64,000 bases of DNA from Trichomonas vaginalis G3 (GCF_026262505.1 NC_067206.1:26551896-26615895); one strand, 5' to 3'. Shown: positions 38,888 through 50,531, numbered from the stretch's first letter. Numbers and translations: made by a program. Notes: generated by a model from the letters alone, not told the origin.

Positions 38888-41710
38888 ATGCCACGTAAGC
38901 TACGTAAGAATATACGTAAGAGGAAGGGAGCATTGAAACATCCAAAAGTAAAACTGACACCACAACAACAGTTGCAACAACAAATGCTGAATGACCCCAC
39001 TATGTTGCAACAAATGTCAAGCAATCCTATGCTTTTAAACCGAGTCATTGGTGCACAGAGTGGAGGTTTAAGAGCGGCACTTTTAGCGAAAATGGCAGGC
39101 TATGGTGGAGCTGCAGACGGAACAGCCTATAACCCTCAAAGTCAAATGAATTTGAGTTCACTCAAAAATCAAATAACAGATGTCAAAAAGTCAAACATAG
39201 ACATACAGAAGCAAATAAGTGAAAACGAAAAGAAACTAGAATATGACAGACACACAAAGAAACTCAATGAGTTAAACGTAGAGAAAAAGAAGAAAGAAGA
39301 ACAACTGAAAGAACTAAGTACAGAGCAATATGCGAAAAAAGTGTCAGAAAAAGCAGCAGAAGTAGCAAAAATGGAACAAGATGTCATAAATTTGAAAAAC
39401 CATACTACTCAATATAAAGTACTGAAAGATGAAGAGATAAAACAAAAAGCCCTGAAGACATATATGGATAGCGATGAGTATAAAAAGGAAGTTGAAGCAA
39501 ATGTAAAGGCAGAAAAACTTTTACAGTTGCAAAACCAAACCGTACAGTATGAAAACTTAGCACAAGAAAGTAAAAATAACGACGCAGCCATGCAAAAGGC
39601 AATGAAAAGCGCAGAATATATAAAAGCTAACAATGACTGGTTAGATGCCCAAGCCAACGCTAAAGCAGCCCAACTCATAGGGTCAATAAGGACAAAAATA
39701 CAAGCGGATGAAGACAGTTCAAATGAAGCTTTAACGAATGCTGACTTTAAGAACGCCTTCGAAGCTCTTCATAGTAAGGTGAAACAAGTGAACGACTTCT
39801 CATCTGGAAAGAAACTGAAGTCTGAAGGTTTCGACAAAGAGTTAAAAGAAGTAGCACAAAATATGACGAAAATAACAGATGCAGCAACGAGACAGGCAGT
39901 TCAAAGTGCCTATGACGCCGTTAGAGCAACTGTTGTGAAAAGTCAAGAAAAAGAGTTACAACAGACCAAAACAGACCTAGTAAATGCTTTCTTAAAAACG
40001 AAAAGTCAGGTAGGACATTACGCTGCAGATGGAACATATGTGCCAGCTGGTGGAACTTATATACCACCAAACCCTCCAAGAGAAGCACCTGCACCAGGAC
40101 TACCTAAAACATTTACATCGTCACATGGACATAGACACAGGCATGCACCAAAACCAACACAACAACCAACAGTTCAAAACCCTGCACAACAACCACCTCC
40201 ACAACCAGCACAACAACCAACAGTTCAAAACCCTGCACAACAACCAACAGTTCAAAATCCAGCACAACCAACAGTTCAAAACCCTGCACAACAACAACCA
40301 CAAACAGAGCAAGGACATAAAAGAAGTAGAGAACAAGGAAACCAAGAATTCTTAAAAATGCTTAAAGAAGAGTGTGGTTTCCCAGATACTCTTGACTTTA
40401 GTGACAGATATAAAGAAGCTATTAGAAAGTTCAAGGATGGAAATACTGACCCGAACCTATTTAGCTTTATGGCTCAGCACCAAAACGGATATAATCTCAA
40501 ACCTGGAAAATACAAGCTCGCTAAGGGATATGATTTAATAGCATATCATCCAAATGACATGGATGAATTTACTCCGAGATATTTGATGTCAGAGCTAAAT
40601 GACAATTCAACTTTCGTCATGAAACGCGTAAAAAATAGAGACGGAACGAAAGAACAAAAGCTTATGAATGCGGATGACGTAGATAGGGAAATTGTTGAAA
40701 ACGGTCTCGGAATATATGAAATGCCAGCAGATGAGGTACAAGAAACTCCACAGGAAGAACTAGTTCAGATACAACCAGACATGGAAGAAATAGTTCAGCA
40801 ACAACAGCTAGAAGAGCCTGAAGGAAACGAACAAGTCACTCCTTTGGAAACTAACTTCACAGAACTAGATGAAGATTTGGAACAGCCGAAAAATCTTGAC
40901 CCTCAACAAGAGTATGCGGAGAATATGGAATATTTCCAAGAGTCTAAAAAAAATTCGGCTGACATAGTAGAAGAATATCGAAAAATGTTTGCCGACATAC
41001 AAAAGACTCCAACATCAGATGAAAATATCCAGCATAGAATGGAAGAACTGAAAAAAAATGTACACAAATACAACAACCCTTTTTACTTACGAGCATTTAA
41101 CGTTCAATCTTCGGATGAACTCGGTGAAAATAAAAGGTTAAATTTCAAGAAAACATATAGAAATGAAACATTGTTTAAAGTTCATTCAGAACCTAACCAA
41201 GATGGAAACAAACCTACTTTTGTTTCTGCAGACGATGGAACTACAATGAGATGGGGTCATAAAGCTAATCCAGATAGGTGGTTCATAAACTTACAACCAC
41301 AATTCCAAGAAGTTGTAGACGCAATGGAAGTCAATGGTGAACGAGATATAGCTGGTATTTTAAGCGCGGCTTTAATGCCATTGAAAGATATGAAACATGC
41401 AGATATTTTGGACCAGTATGAAATGAACATGGCTGATGGAAATATAACACCTGACGTTCTAGAACATTTATCTCAAAGAACTACACAGAACCATAGAGAT
41501 GGTATATTTGGTGAAGAGTTTAGAAAGAAAGTTAGGGAGGGAGAAGGAAGAGAACCTATTGTACATGACCTTGCAAACGAAAGTTTACAAAATGTCATAA
41601 AAACTTACTTTGCAGGCGATGAATCGAGAAGGGATGAATATTTAAGAAAACTCAAATGGACAGTACCAAATGAAATGTTAGTATTGAAAACATGTTCCTT
41701 GACAAAATAA
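38888..41710 (+). CDS. Large coiled-coil, Q/P-rich Polinton protein, element 2 (940 aa)
   Basis: Open homologue of 12479-15241, almost identical outside the Pro/Gln tract, which here has PTVQNPAQQ-type repeats and is about 20 residues longer. Function unknown. Confidence 0.75.
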   Translation: MPRKLRKNIRKRKGALKHPKVKLTPQQQLQQQMLNDPTMLQQMSSNPMLLNRVIGAQSGGLRAALLAKMAGYGGAADGTAYNPQSQMNLSSLKNQITDVKKSNIDIQKQISENEKKLEYDRHTKKLNELNVEKKKKEEQLKELSTEQYAKKVSEKAAEVAKMEQDVINLKNHTTQYKVLKDEEIKQKALKTYMDSDEYKKEVEANVKAEKLLQLQNQTVQYENLAQESKNNDAAMQKAMKSAEYIKANNDWLDAQANAKAAQLIGSIRTKIQADEDSSNEALTNADFKNAFEALHSKVKQVNDFSSGKKLKSEGFDKELKEVAQNMTKITDAATRQAVQSAYDAVRATVVKSQEKELQQTKTDLVNAFLKTKSQVGHYAADGTYVPAGGTYIPPNPPREAPAPGLPKTFTSSHGHRHRHAPKPTQQPTVQNPAQQPPPQPAQQPTVQNPAQQPTVQNPAQPTVQNPAQQQPQTEQGHKRSREQGNQEFLKMLKEECGFPDTLDFSDRYKEAIRKFKDGNTDPNLFSFMAQHQNGYNLKPGKYKLAKGYDLIAYHPNDMDEFTPRYLMSELNDNSTFVMKRVKNRDGTKEQKLMNADDVDREIVENGLGIYEMPADEVQETPQEELVQIQPDMEEIVQQQQLEEPEGNEQVTPLETNFTELDEDLEQPKNLDPQQEYAENMEYFQESKKNSADIVEEYRKMFADIQKTPTSDENIQHRMEELKKNVHKYNNPFYLRAFNVQSSDELGENKRLNFKKTYRNETLFKVHSEPNQDGNKPTFVSADDGTTMRWGHKANPDRWFINLQPQFQEVVDAMEVNGERDIAGILSAALMPLKDMKHADILDQYEMNMADGNITPDVLEHLSQRTTQNHRDGIFGEEFRKKVREGEGREPIVHDLANESLQNVIKTYFAGDESRRDEYLRKLKWTVPNEMLVLKTCSLTK

Positions 41711-42144
41711 AACCAACTACAGAAATAAACGACGCAAGACTGAAAGATTGGGTAAAAGCTTTCCCATTCACAAAAGATATTATTGGTAACATGGAAAGAA
41801 AACCAGAATGGCTACAAAAACATATATTTGGAAACGAGCTTATTCCATATGGACAAGCTCTGTTTGAAGAGCTTGAACCAGAAACTCAGGAAAGAGTCAT
41901 GCAAACAATACGCAAAGACTCAAATACAGACTATGACAAACTCTTTCTAGGATATAGGTTACCTGAGATGGGCGACCAGAGCCAAAAGGCAAAAAGGACA
42001 TGGGAAATTTGCAACATACTAGATGAACATAATGCAAAGATGCAACAACTTCAAGCAGAGGGCAATGAAGGAAAAAGAAGAGTTAAAAACTCAGTCAGGA
42101 AGAAAGTAAAGCTTGGTCGGAGTGGGTTCTATTATGACATATAA
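41692..42144 (+). CDS. Small unknown Polinton protein, element 2 (150 aa)
   Basis: MFLDKIKPTTEINDARLKDW onward, starting within the end of the 940-residue gene. Helical with a basic C-terminus (GKRRVKNSVRKKVKLGRSGF). The pairing of the two overlapping genes is conserved in both elements. Confidence 0.6.
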   Translation: MFLDKIKPTTEINDARLKDWVKAFPFTKDIIGNMERKPEWLQKHIFGNELIPYGQALFEELEPETQERVMQTIRKDSNTDYDKLFLGYRLPEMGDQSQKAKRTWEICNILDEHNAKMQQLQAEGNEGKRRVKNSVRKKVKLGRSGFYYDI

Positions 42145-42176
42145 ATCCAACTATTCTATATTTTTACTCATATGAA

Positions 42177-43788
42177 ATGTACGCCGCTCAGAATATAACG
42201 CCAACAGTTTTGGATGCTATGAATGGAAATGTTTCCGAATGGTATATAACGAATGCGACAATGCCATTAGAAGGTCAGAAAATAGTTCCTGGAACTTACG
42301 AATATACAACTGCTGTTTCTTATGGAAACGTAGGTGAGTTTGGAGAAGGTTCTTCAACAAACAGTAGATATTGCTTGCGACAGGTTTCATATTATTTCTA
42401 TTGACAACTCTTTCTTATACGTGGAACAAGACATTGAAATAAAACCTTCTGCCAAGTTGTCTGACAAGAAAGGTTGCAATGGAATTTTCTATGTCGGATA
42501 CCAATATGCTCCAGAAGTTTTCATGGGATATAAGATATATTCTAACTCTGACTTAGTTCAAACAGTAACATGGGCAAACTATGAATGGTTCGCTTTGAGA
42601 AACTCAGTACAACCACAAGCTAGAGAACAAACAGACCAGTATGCAACTATTGAGAAAATAAGAAGACTTGACCCTAACGTTCCAGGAGTTTATGTTGACC
42701 TTTCTGGACAAACTGCAGCAGCAGTAACCAAAGTAAAACTGAAACTTAGAGTTCCTTTGTCATCTTTCCTCATCTTCAGGTTTTTAAGATACTTGCCAAA
42801 CTGGGCAGGAAAAATTTCTATCGAACTTACTCCAAGCAAAAATAACTTAGTCATTGCACCAACACAAGACCCATTCACTCTTACAGAAGTAGTGGGAACA
42901 AATAAAATGTCATTCGCCGACTTTTGCAAAAACAAAGTTGACTTAGACTTTGGTTTCTCAAACCTCAACACTGAAGTAAACTATTATTTCAATGCTGCTG
43001 GAGATGCTTGGGACCCAGTTAAGTTCACATGCGAAAAGTTTGAATGCAAGAGAATAGAAAGCAGACTTGCAGTCTATATGTTGGACCCAGATATTTCAAA
43101 TGCTTTAGCTGCCAAATATATTGCAGTTCCACTTATGTTCCCTATACACCAAATATCTGTCAAAGACTTTGCAGGTGAAGTTGGAAACCAAAGTGCTGAC
43201 CCAGGTGCAAGAACAGATATTGCTTTAACAACTGCAATGAAACATGCAGATACTATGTTTGTACTGTTCAGACGAACTATAAATGACTATTCTTGCTTCT
43301 ACAACCCTGGTATTAAATACCATATAAACATAGATGGCAAATACTATCCAAGAGAAGAATATTCTACAGTTGAGGATATGAGGTCATACAACTTGACATT
43401 AGATGCTATGAACTTTAACAACAACTTCACAACAACCATTAACCCTGAAATGCAAAGTTCTATTATGCCATATGTGAAAGTATGGACTCATACAGGAGGT
43501 CAAAAAACTCAATATACAAATGGAGACCGTTCAAACTTTTGGCTTGGCATTCCATTTGCTGACTCAGAAGACTTTATGGGTGGTATTTCAACTGTTGGTA
43601 CAGTTCAAATACAATATACTGGTGACAGAGACGGTCCAGATGAACTGAGAGCAAAGAAGTTTACAAAACCAATAGCACTTTTCACAGAAGATGCTCTTTT
43701 GAAGATTCGTTCGATGAAACCTGCTGGGGCTCCTCAGATTGGCATAACGACAGCTTCCATCGAGCAGATTTTGGCAGCAGGTCAGTAA
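42177..43788 (+). pseudogene. Major capsid-like gene, element 2 copy
   Basis: The clearer of the two copies: beta-rich throughout, with WAGKISIELTPSKNNLVIAP and TDIALTTAMKHADTMFVLFR. Candidate double-jelly-roll major capsid protein by size and position. Broken in this copy. Confidence 0.6.
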
Positions 43789-44101
43789 GTTGTTCTTTGA
43801 CACTTTTCTCACCATCGTAAATAGTTATGACACCTGTTTTGACATAATATTGTATTATAAACTTACCTTTAGAAATATCTGTAAGTTTTGTTGTTATATT
43901 TTTGTCTGCTTCAAGAACTTTCACCATTTCAGTTATACCAACTTTCTTTGCTTTATGAAAATATTTAGGTTCAGCAAAGACTGCTATTCTATAACATTTT
44001 CCATTGTTTGTGTAAAGAACTATTCTGTCAATGTATTTGTATTGTTTGTGAGTATAAACTTTGTTCTGCTTCAATTCAAAGAGATACTCGAATACGTCCA
44101 T
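43682..44101 (-). CDS. Unknown minus-strand Polinton protein (139 aa)
   Basis: Starts MDVFEYLFELKQNKVYTHKQ. It overlaps the 3' end of the capsid-like gene by about 107 bp and is divergent from 44120-44701 across 18 bp. The first 105 residues look folded. Family unknown. Confidence 0.5.
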   Translation of the reverse strand: MDVFEYLFELKQNKVYTHKQYKYIDRIVLYTNNGKCYRIAVFAEPKYFHKAKKVGITEMVKVLEADKNITTKLTDISKGKFIIQYYVKTGVITIYDGEKSVKEQLTDLLPKSARWKLSLCQSEEPQQVSSNESSKEHLL

Positions 44102-44119
44102 CTTTTTATTCTAAGTAAA
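44102..44119. promoter_or_regulatory. Bidirectional Polinton promoter (139-aa/193-aa genes)
   Basis: CTTTTTATTCTAAGTAAA fills the space between two divergent ATGs and matches the T-rich motif of other core genes. The element 1 counterpart is longer. Confidence 0.5.
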
Positions 44120-44701
44120 ATGTCATTTCCGAAAAATAGAAGCGTAAGTGTTTCAAAAGGTTTAATGGCGATGGCAGATGTGAAGTTAAATTCACCAACT
44201 CAAACAAACAGTCAAAGTGTTGTTGTCAATGTCAAAGACAGAGATGTTGAAGTGGGGAAACCATACGAAGACGAAGATGGTATAACAATAGTTCCTGTAA
44301 AAGAACAACCAACATATCCTGAAGTTAGCAGAGACTTAAGTTCTGTTGCAGATATTCGAAACGACTACATGCAACTGAAAGATAAGCTTAAAACTCAGGA
44401 GAAGATTTGTCAAGCTTTAAGTATAATGTTAAACTTGGTCGAACACAACCCTGTAAAAGTGAACTCATATGTCATCGCACCTCATGAAATTTTGAAAGAA
44501 CTATTGAAACTTTTGACAGAGGCAGACGATATAAACATCAAAGAAATAGAACCCGACATTGCTTGCTGTGGTGTTTCATACAATGTCATTGACAAGATAT
44601 ACGTTATGAAAGGAGGTGAAACGTTGAACTTAAAATATAGTTTCCCAGACGTCATAAAAATATTTGACGACCACAACATTTCATTAAAATTTACTTGCTA
44701 A
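44120..44701 (+). CDS. Unknown Polinton protein (193 aa)
   Basis: Starts MSFPKNRSVSVSKGLMAMAD at the ATG after the T-rich promoter; the open frame upstream is antisense to the 139-residue gene. A Val/Thr/Ser-rich N-terminal region is followed by a helical region and ISLKFTC. It lies between the two capsid-like genes. Confidence 0.6.
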   Translation: MSFPKNRSVSVSKGLMAMADVKLNSPTQTNSQSVVVNVKDRDVEVGKPYEDEDGITIVPVKEQPTYPEVSRDLSSVADIRNDYMQLKDKLKTQEKICQALSIMLNLVEHNPVKVNSYVIAPHEILKELLKLLTEADDINIKEIEPDIACCGVSYNVIDKIYVMKGGETLNLKYSFPDVIKIFDDHNISLKFTC

Positions 44702-44707
44702 GTAAAA

Positions 44708-45505
44708 ATGGCAGAAGACATAGTGGTTTATACTATTACGACTAAAAACCCTGAGTCATATAATTCTATAACAACAAACTTACAAAGTCCTCAAGGACGA
44801 TATTGTAAACTGACCTTAAACACGATGACGACTAAAGCCTGTTTTGCTCTTTTGACACCAGAAGACTTTGTTGTTGTGAATGGTAAAAAATACTTCTTTG
44901 AAGATACTTACTCAGATATACCACCAACAGGTTTTGTTGACTTATTTAATACTTTAAGGACGGATGTAACATGTGCTGCAACTAGAGCAGGTTTCATTAT
45001 GTTTGGATGTCCGACTGAGTTTACTATAAACGATATGAGCTATAATACAAAACTTATTTCTGGTTTTTACTACCAACAGTTTCCTATAACAGGAAAAGGT
45101 GTCATACAAGGAATGTCTGTTCCATTGACTTTAAGTACACCTATTTTATATATTGTTTCAAACTTAGGTTCAAAGTGCTATTCGAATGTTGACAGAAACT
45201 ACTATGACCAAAAGATACTCATGCGTATAAACAACACTTTCTCTGCTGGTTTGCCTATTGTTCATTCGAATGCAGAGTTTTCAGCTTTAGTAAACTCAAA
45301 CACTTTAGCAAACATAAACTTAACCTTAGTTGACGCAAACTTTGTTCCTGTAAAACTTTTATGTCCTATGTATTTGTCAATGACGGCAGAAAGTTTCGAA
45401 TTGGAAGATGCAACCGGTGAAAGTATTGTATTACAAGAACAACTTCAACAACAAATAGCTCAAGAACAACAAATGCAACAAATGCAACAACAAAGTCAAG
45501 AATAA
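44708..45505 (+). CDS. Minor capsid (penton-like) protein, element 2 (265 aa)
   Basis: Starts MAEDIVVYTITTKNPESYNS. Beta-rich, with ANINLTLVDANFVPVKLLCP near the end, reminiscent of Polinton penton proteins, then a Q-rich tail. Six bases separate it from the preceding stop. Assignment is by context and sequence character. Confidence 0.55.
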   Translation: MAEDIVVYTITTKNPESYNSITTNLQSPQGRYCKLTLNTMTTKACFALLTPEDFVVVNGKKYFFEDTYSDIPPTGFVDLFNTLRTDVTCAATRAGFIMFGCPTEFTINDMSYNTKLISGFYYQQFPITGKGVIQGMSVPLTLSTPILYIVSNLGSKCYSNVDRNYYDQKILMRINNTFSAGLPIVHSNAEFSALVNSNTLANINLTLVDANFVPVKLLCPMYLSMTAESFELEDATGESIVLQEQLQQQIAQEQQMQQMQQQSQE

Positions 45506-45534
45506 AAAAAAATATTTTTTTTATTCTTATAAAA

Positions 45535-46771
45535 ATGTACAGAATAGATGTTTCAGATTTTTATGACTTCCAAGCATTCAGAAATATGTGTCCATTTCGA
45601 GACTATAACAAAGCAGTCGAGAATTTGAAACGTTTAGTCATTTATGTTGACTCTGCCCCAGAATGTTATGTCATGAAAGAATGGGATGTTGTCTTTAACA
45701 AACCAAGAGCAACAATAGTTTCAGAACAAGAATGTAGACAGAAACTTAAGAAAATAAAAGTCGTACAAGTTGGTATGAAGATGTTAGATGCTTGGGATAT
45801 CTTATTGTCAAAGTTAGAAGATTTTTCAGTTCGTGGTATAAAGTTCTATACACCATCTCCAAACTTCTATTCTATCTTCACTGGATATAAATACGAACAA
45901 GTAGAATGGAAAGAAAATGTTATAGAAGCTTGGTTAGACCATGTCAAAGAAATTATATGCAATGGAAACGAAAGAGTCTATGAGTATATCTTATGTTGGT
46001 TTGCAAACATCTTACAACATCCAAGTGCTAAAAATGAAACTGCTCTCATTATAATTGGAAAACAAGGAACTGGTAAGAACACTTTCTTTACAGATATTTT
46101 GTGCAAAACTGTTAGAGGGCTATTCGAACCCTAATATGACAAACTTAGAAAACATCTGCGGTAAATTTAACTCTTCAATAGAGAATATGAAACTTATAGT
46201 ATGTAACGAACTTCAAAGTATAGATACAACAAAGGTTTTAAACTCAGATGCTTTGAAGAGTCTTATAACAGACAAAGTTGGAGTTGTTGAAAGAAAATAT
46301 AAAGACCAAAGAGTTTGTGAAAATGTTGCAAACTTCGTCATGGTTTCAAACAACGCCGTTCCGATGAAGTTAGAAAGTTCTGACAGAAGATATGTAGTTG
46401 TCAGAACGTCAGATTCTCATATGCAAGATACAGAATATTTTGACGCTTTGTCAGAAACTTTGACATCTGACTTTTACAACCACTTGTTCTCATATTTCAT
46501 GACATTAGATATTTCAAAGTTCAATCCAAGACAAATTCCACATACCGAAGAAAGACAAACATTGTTAGAAGCAAACAAGAGTGTTTATGAACTGTTTATA
46601 GATGAGACTAACTTTGAGTGTTTAGATGAAAGGTCATTGTACGATGAATATAAACAATATTGCCAAGAGTATGGTTATATGACAGCGTCTAAACGAACAT
46701 TCTTGGCAAATGTCAAAAATCTTTTAGATGTTCAGAACGGCGTATATACAAAGAAAAATTTTTCTGAGTAA
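45535..46771 (+). pseudogene. SF3-type helicase, element 2 copy
   Basis: P-loop IIGKQGTGKNTFF, acidic motif IVCNELQSID and sensor-like FVMVSNNAVPMK, as in D5-type helicases. Broken in this copy. Confidence 0.72.
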
Positions 46772-46804
46772 ATTTTAAAAAAATATTTTTTTATTTTATT
46801 TGAA

Positions 46805-47389
46805 ATGTACGCTGAGTTTGTTGGAGAAGACCGTTGGGAAACTTGTTTGTTAGATGAGAAATATGAAATTCACTGTTGTGAGTCATTTGAAGTCAGAAAC
46901 AAAAAGACAAAAAGAGTTTTAAGCGAATGGGAGCGAAATGACGGATATGCTGATATGAAGATGGGTGGAAAACACTATCTTAAACATGTTGTCATTGCAA
47001 CTCATTTTATACTGAATCCTAACAATTTACCTTTTGTAGACCATATAAACCGTATAAGAAACGACAATAGACTTGAAAACTTACGTTGGGTCACTGGTTC
47101 TGAAAACAATAAGAACAAAAGCAAATTTGGAGATATAGTATTCGAATTTGTCGACGAACTAGAAGATGAAGCAATTGAAATTACAGACTATGGCAAGCAT
47201 ACGTTTGAGTTTTACTACTACAGCGAAGAACAGGACTCTTTCTACTTTTATACCGGCGTAAACTATAGAAAATTACAAGTATGTTTTACTAAGGCAGACT
47301 ATGCTTATGTATACGCTAGAGATACAGATGGAAAATACGTTAGACTATTTCTTAACAAATTCAAGAAGCTATATGGCATACCATTTTAA
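46805..47389 (+). CDS. HNH homing-type endonuclease, element 2 (194 aa)
   Basis: N-terminal NUMOD4-like part (EIHCCESFEVRNKKTKRVLS), HNH_3 core (ATHFILNPNNLPFVDHINRI then NDNRLENLRWVTGSENNKNK), and a C-terminal domain of about 80 residues that may bind DNA. Placed after the helicase here but before it in element 1. Open along its length. Confidence 0.82.
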   Translation: MYAEFVGEDRWETCLLDEKYEIHCCESFEVRNKKTKRVLSEWERNDGYADMKMGGKHYLKHVVIATHFILNPNNLPFVDHINRIRNDNRLENLRWVTGSENNKNKSKFGDIVFEFVDELEDEAIEITDYGKHTFEFYYYSEEQDSFYFYTGVNYRKLQVCFTKADYAYVYARDTDGKYVRLFLNKFKKLYGIPF

Positions 47390-47429
47390 AACGTTTTTAA
47401 AAAAAAATATTTTTTTATCCGATAGAAAG

Positions 47430-47849
47430 ATGACGAAATATATTTCAGTCAACAAATATATGACAGAAGTCAAAGATAAGTTAGCTCCATTCACATATTT
47501 GAATGTTTACTTCTACCATTTTGAAAAGTCTACATTTGACAAAGTTTGGAACATCGAACCAGTTAAGTTTGCTATTGTGACTAAAAATGGTGCGAAATTT
47601 GAAGACTTAGACATAGAAGGTTTGTTAGCAGTCAAAGAAAATTTTGACAGAAAGTTCTCAAAACTCGAAGAAGGCAAAGCATACAAACTTGTTATACCTT
47701 ATGAACCAAAGAAAGCAGACGACTATGAATATTATGAGTCTAAGATAGTTGAAGTTCAAGGTAAATTGGGTAAAAAGATTTTAGAGTCTAAACCAGTGTT
47801 TGCTCCTAAAGAGGAAGAGAACATTGACATTGACCCAGAAATGTTCTAA
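47430..47849 (+). CDS. Unknown Polinton protein (139 aa)
   Basis: Starts MTKYISVNKYMTEVKDKLAP; small alpha/beta sequence with an acidic tail (EEENIDIDPEMF). Start chosen at the ATG following TTTTTTTATCCGATAGAAAG. It converges on the basic-tailed gene region. Confidence 0.6.
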   Translation: MTKYISVNKYMTEVKDKLAPFTYLNVYFYHFEKSTFDKVWNIEPVKFAIVTKNGAKFEDLDIEGLLAVKENFDRKFSKLEEGKAYKLVIPYEPKKADDYEYYESKIVEVQGKLGKKILESKPVFAPKEEENIDIDPEMF

Positions 47850-47867
47850 AAATAAAATTTTATTTTT

Positions 47868-48320
47868 ACATGTCATATCTCACCTTCTCTGGAACTGGTT
47901 CAGGTTCTTTCTTCTCTTCTACTTTCTTTTCTTTCTTTTCTCTCTTCTTCTTCTTCTTCTCTGGTGGAGTTATGTCAACTTCTCAGAACCATATTTTTGT
48001 AAAAGGTCTTTGTCCTTTAATAGCTCTTCTATTCTGTTTTCTATTTCATCTTCAAGAACAGCGCATGTGTCTTCTTTGCATTCTAAGAACTTTTGTTGGA
48101 CTTCATCTCTCCAAGAGGCGTCATCTCTGTCAACAAGTCTGTCATTGACAAATTTTAAGACTTCTCTGCCTAATGTTTTTATGGTTCTTGTCATATTCCC
48201 AGAAACAGAACTTTAGAACAAATTCACCTTTCTTGTTTACACTATGTAAGATTTTATGGTCGACAGATGTTTGCTGTCGAAAAGCTTGTCTCGAATATAG
48301 ATAGCGAAATCGCTAGACAT
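47868..48320 (-). pseudogene. Basic-tailed unknown Polinton gene, element 2 copy
   Basis: Related to 21316-21834. Broken. Confidence 0.5.
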
Positions 48321-48356
48321 TTTCTAAAAGATAAAAATTTTAATTTTTCTAAAAAT

Positions 48357-49231
48357 ATGTTAGAAAAAAAGTTTGCTGACATTGACAAGAAATTTGAGAA
48401 TGTTTTGAAGAAGAACAAGAGGAAGTTGGAAAATGCTCAGATAAAACCCATACATGACAAGTTCCTATTGCTCAGAATGGTATAACAGGTCTAATCGCAC
48501 CACCTGGTCGGGTAAGACTTTCACTTATCTTAAAATGGCTGCACAACAACAAGAACTAGATGAGAAGAACCCATTCTATGAGTTAGTAGTCATTTGTAGT
48601 ACTTCTGGTCAATTCGATCAAACCGTCAATTCGTTCAAAGATATTATAAAAAAGTCTAAGTTAGTATGTATAAAAGACTCTGAGTTGTTGGATTGGATAA
48701 AGAAGTACCAAAGAAGAGTTTTGAAGTACAATGCTATAAATGAGTATATAAATTCTAAGTTTAAAGACCCAAATGAGGAAATGCAGAGAATATTAGAGAA
48801 GAAACACTTCAGAAACAAACAGAAAGAGATAGAATACATTTCGAAGAAATTGCAATCTTACGATTGGAAGACATACCCTCATAGGTGTCTTCTTATCTTA
48901 GATGATTTCGCCTCTCATCCTTTGTTAAAGAACAGAGAACAAGACATGTGTCGAATTCTTAAGAAGCTCAGACACTTTAACATCTCAGTTGTCATTTGTG
49001 TACAGACAGCAAAGAGTTTAAGTAAGGATGTAAAGAGAATACTTACTGACATTGTACTTTTCCCTGGATTGTCCGAAGACGATTTCATGGAACTTATGAA
49101 AGAGTCCATGGCAGGTAAGTTTGACAGACATGAACTATGGGAGAAGTTACAAAGTCATACAAGACCCTCATACTTCTTTCAGAATTCACATCTACGCGAA
49201 CAAAGTTCAAATTGTAAAAAGTCAAGCGTAA
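48357..49231 (+). pseudogene. Genome-packaging ATPase, element 2 copy
   Basis: Close homologue of 21871-22746, including the region around LLILDDFASHPLLKNRE. Broken. Confidence 0.8.
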
Positions 49232-49337
49232 AAATGTAAGTGTTTTAGTCTTAGTCTGTTGTGGTGCTGGGGCTTTCGGTTCTTCTGGCTTTGGAATGGA
49301 CTCGGTTGGTGGTACGTCGGACATTCGTTTGTGTCCT

Positions 49338-49609
49338 GTCGGATGGAAGAACTTTTCCAGTTGGAAGGAAGGACTTTTCCTGTCGGAAAGAAAAATTTTT
49401 CCAGTTGTCGGGAAATTTTTTTCCAGTTGTCGGGAAAAATTTTTCTGTCGTTCGACCAAAAAGTTCTCAATTTTCGAAAATTTGAATGGTTTACGGACGA
49501 ACAACAGGAAAAATTTTTCCAGTTGTCAGGAAATTTTTTTCCAGTTGTCGGGAAATTTTTTTCCAGTTGTCGGGAAATTTTTTTCTTGTCGGATGGAAGG
49601 ACTCGGAAT
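49338..49609. repeat. 22-bp iteron array around a palindrome, Polinton 2
   Basis: Left arm units start at 49338, 49360, 49382, 49404 and 49426, drifting from GTCGGATGGAAG... to GTTGTCGGGAAA...TTCCA. The centre (about 49447-49505) contains TCAATTTTCGAAAATTTGA and is almost identical to element 1. Right arm: at least three more 22-bp units to 49609. The bordering genes of element 1 survive here only as short ends, yet the array is kept. Confidence 0.85.
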
Positions 49610-49787
49610 GCAGAAGGATTTGACAAGACAATTTACCATCTAGAGCTACCTGAGCCATCTGAAGTCAAGACCAAAAATAAATGGTTCATTTACTCTGCTT
49701 GTTTGAAGTTGTCAAAATACTCTGTTTATTTTTTCCTTTAACAATGGCAAATCTTCTTTGAAGGTAAGTATTGTACAACCTTTAATA

Positions 49788-50531
49788 TCATAGTGTGTTT
49801 TGAGGTAACGTATCTTGAACTATTTGTTTCACATCTTCATTTGGAGTCATTGAAATCGGTAAGTTTTCGCGATAGAACCAATTTCTGTCAGATTTGTAAA
49901 TCTTAGCAAGGTCGTAAAAGCTTTTGTTGTTTCTTCTGACTAAATGCAACATAACCATATCTTTATCTTCTTCATTTTCCATCTCTTCAGTATAAATCAT
50001 ATACTTATAGTTCTTTTCCTTTCCTTTTGGTACCGAACGTGGTATTCTTTTCTGAATGCTTTTGTCTTTTGCTTCAAGCTTGTTCTCTAGCTCTTCACGT
50101 TCTTGTCTATGAATTTCGTCAAGAAGTCTGTAAATATGCCATGCGTAACGAGGAGAAGCCCATATTGCAACAGCATTTACTAAAAGTCTATGTACATAAT
50201 ATCCTCTCAAACCATTTGGCAATTTTTCACGATTTTCATGAGTTTTAGGCGACTGGGGTTTCCCTCCCACTCGCTGTTCTTCACGATTTTCAGAAAAAAG
50301 TATGTCTCGCTGTGCTTCGCTCAAAAGTTCTTGTGTGCTTTGGTTCCTAAACCAGTCTTTAGGAAGCTTAGTATCTGGAGCAAAACATGCTGTCAAAATA
50401 CTTTGCATTTGGTACATATCGTCTTTGACCGAACGAATGAGACGCAATTGTTTGTTAAACTGTATGTACTCGTATTCTTCATTTATAGCTTCATGGACTA
50501 TAACTGTTGTTGTGTTCTCTGATGTTGACAT
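49788..50531 (-). CDS. KilA-N domain protein 1 (247 aa)
   Basis: KilA-N fold (DNA-binding, common in large DNA viruses and phages): YIQFNKQLRLIRSVKDDMYQ, then GYYVHRLLVNAVAIWASPRY and AWHIYRLLDEIHRQEREELE. A C-terminal region with KYMIYTEEMENEEDKDMVML resembles the domain that often follows KilA-N in viruses. Start at the ATG at 50531; the upstream TGTAAGGACAGAT leader is shared with two neighbours. Confidence 0.75.
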   Translation of the reverse strand: MSTSENTTTVIVHEAINEEYEYIQFNKQLRLIRSVKDDMYQMQSILTACFAPDTKLPKDWFRNQSTQELLSEAQRDILFSENREEQRVGGKPQSPKTHENREKLPNGLRGYYVHRLLVNAVAIWASPRYAWHIYRLLDEIHRQEREELENKLEAKDKSIQKRIPRSVPKGKEKNYKYMIYTEEMENEEDKDMVMLHLVRRNNKSFYDLAKIYKSDRNWFYRENLPISMTPNEDVKQIVQDTLPQNTL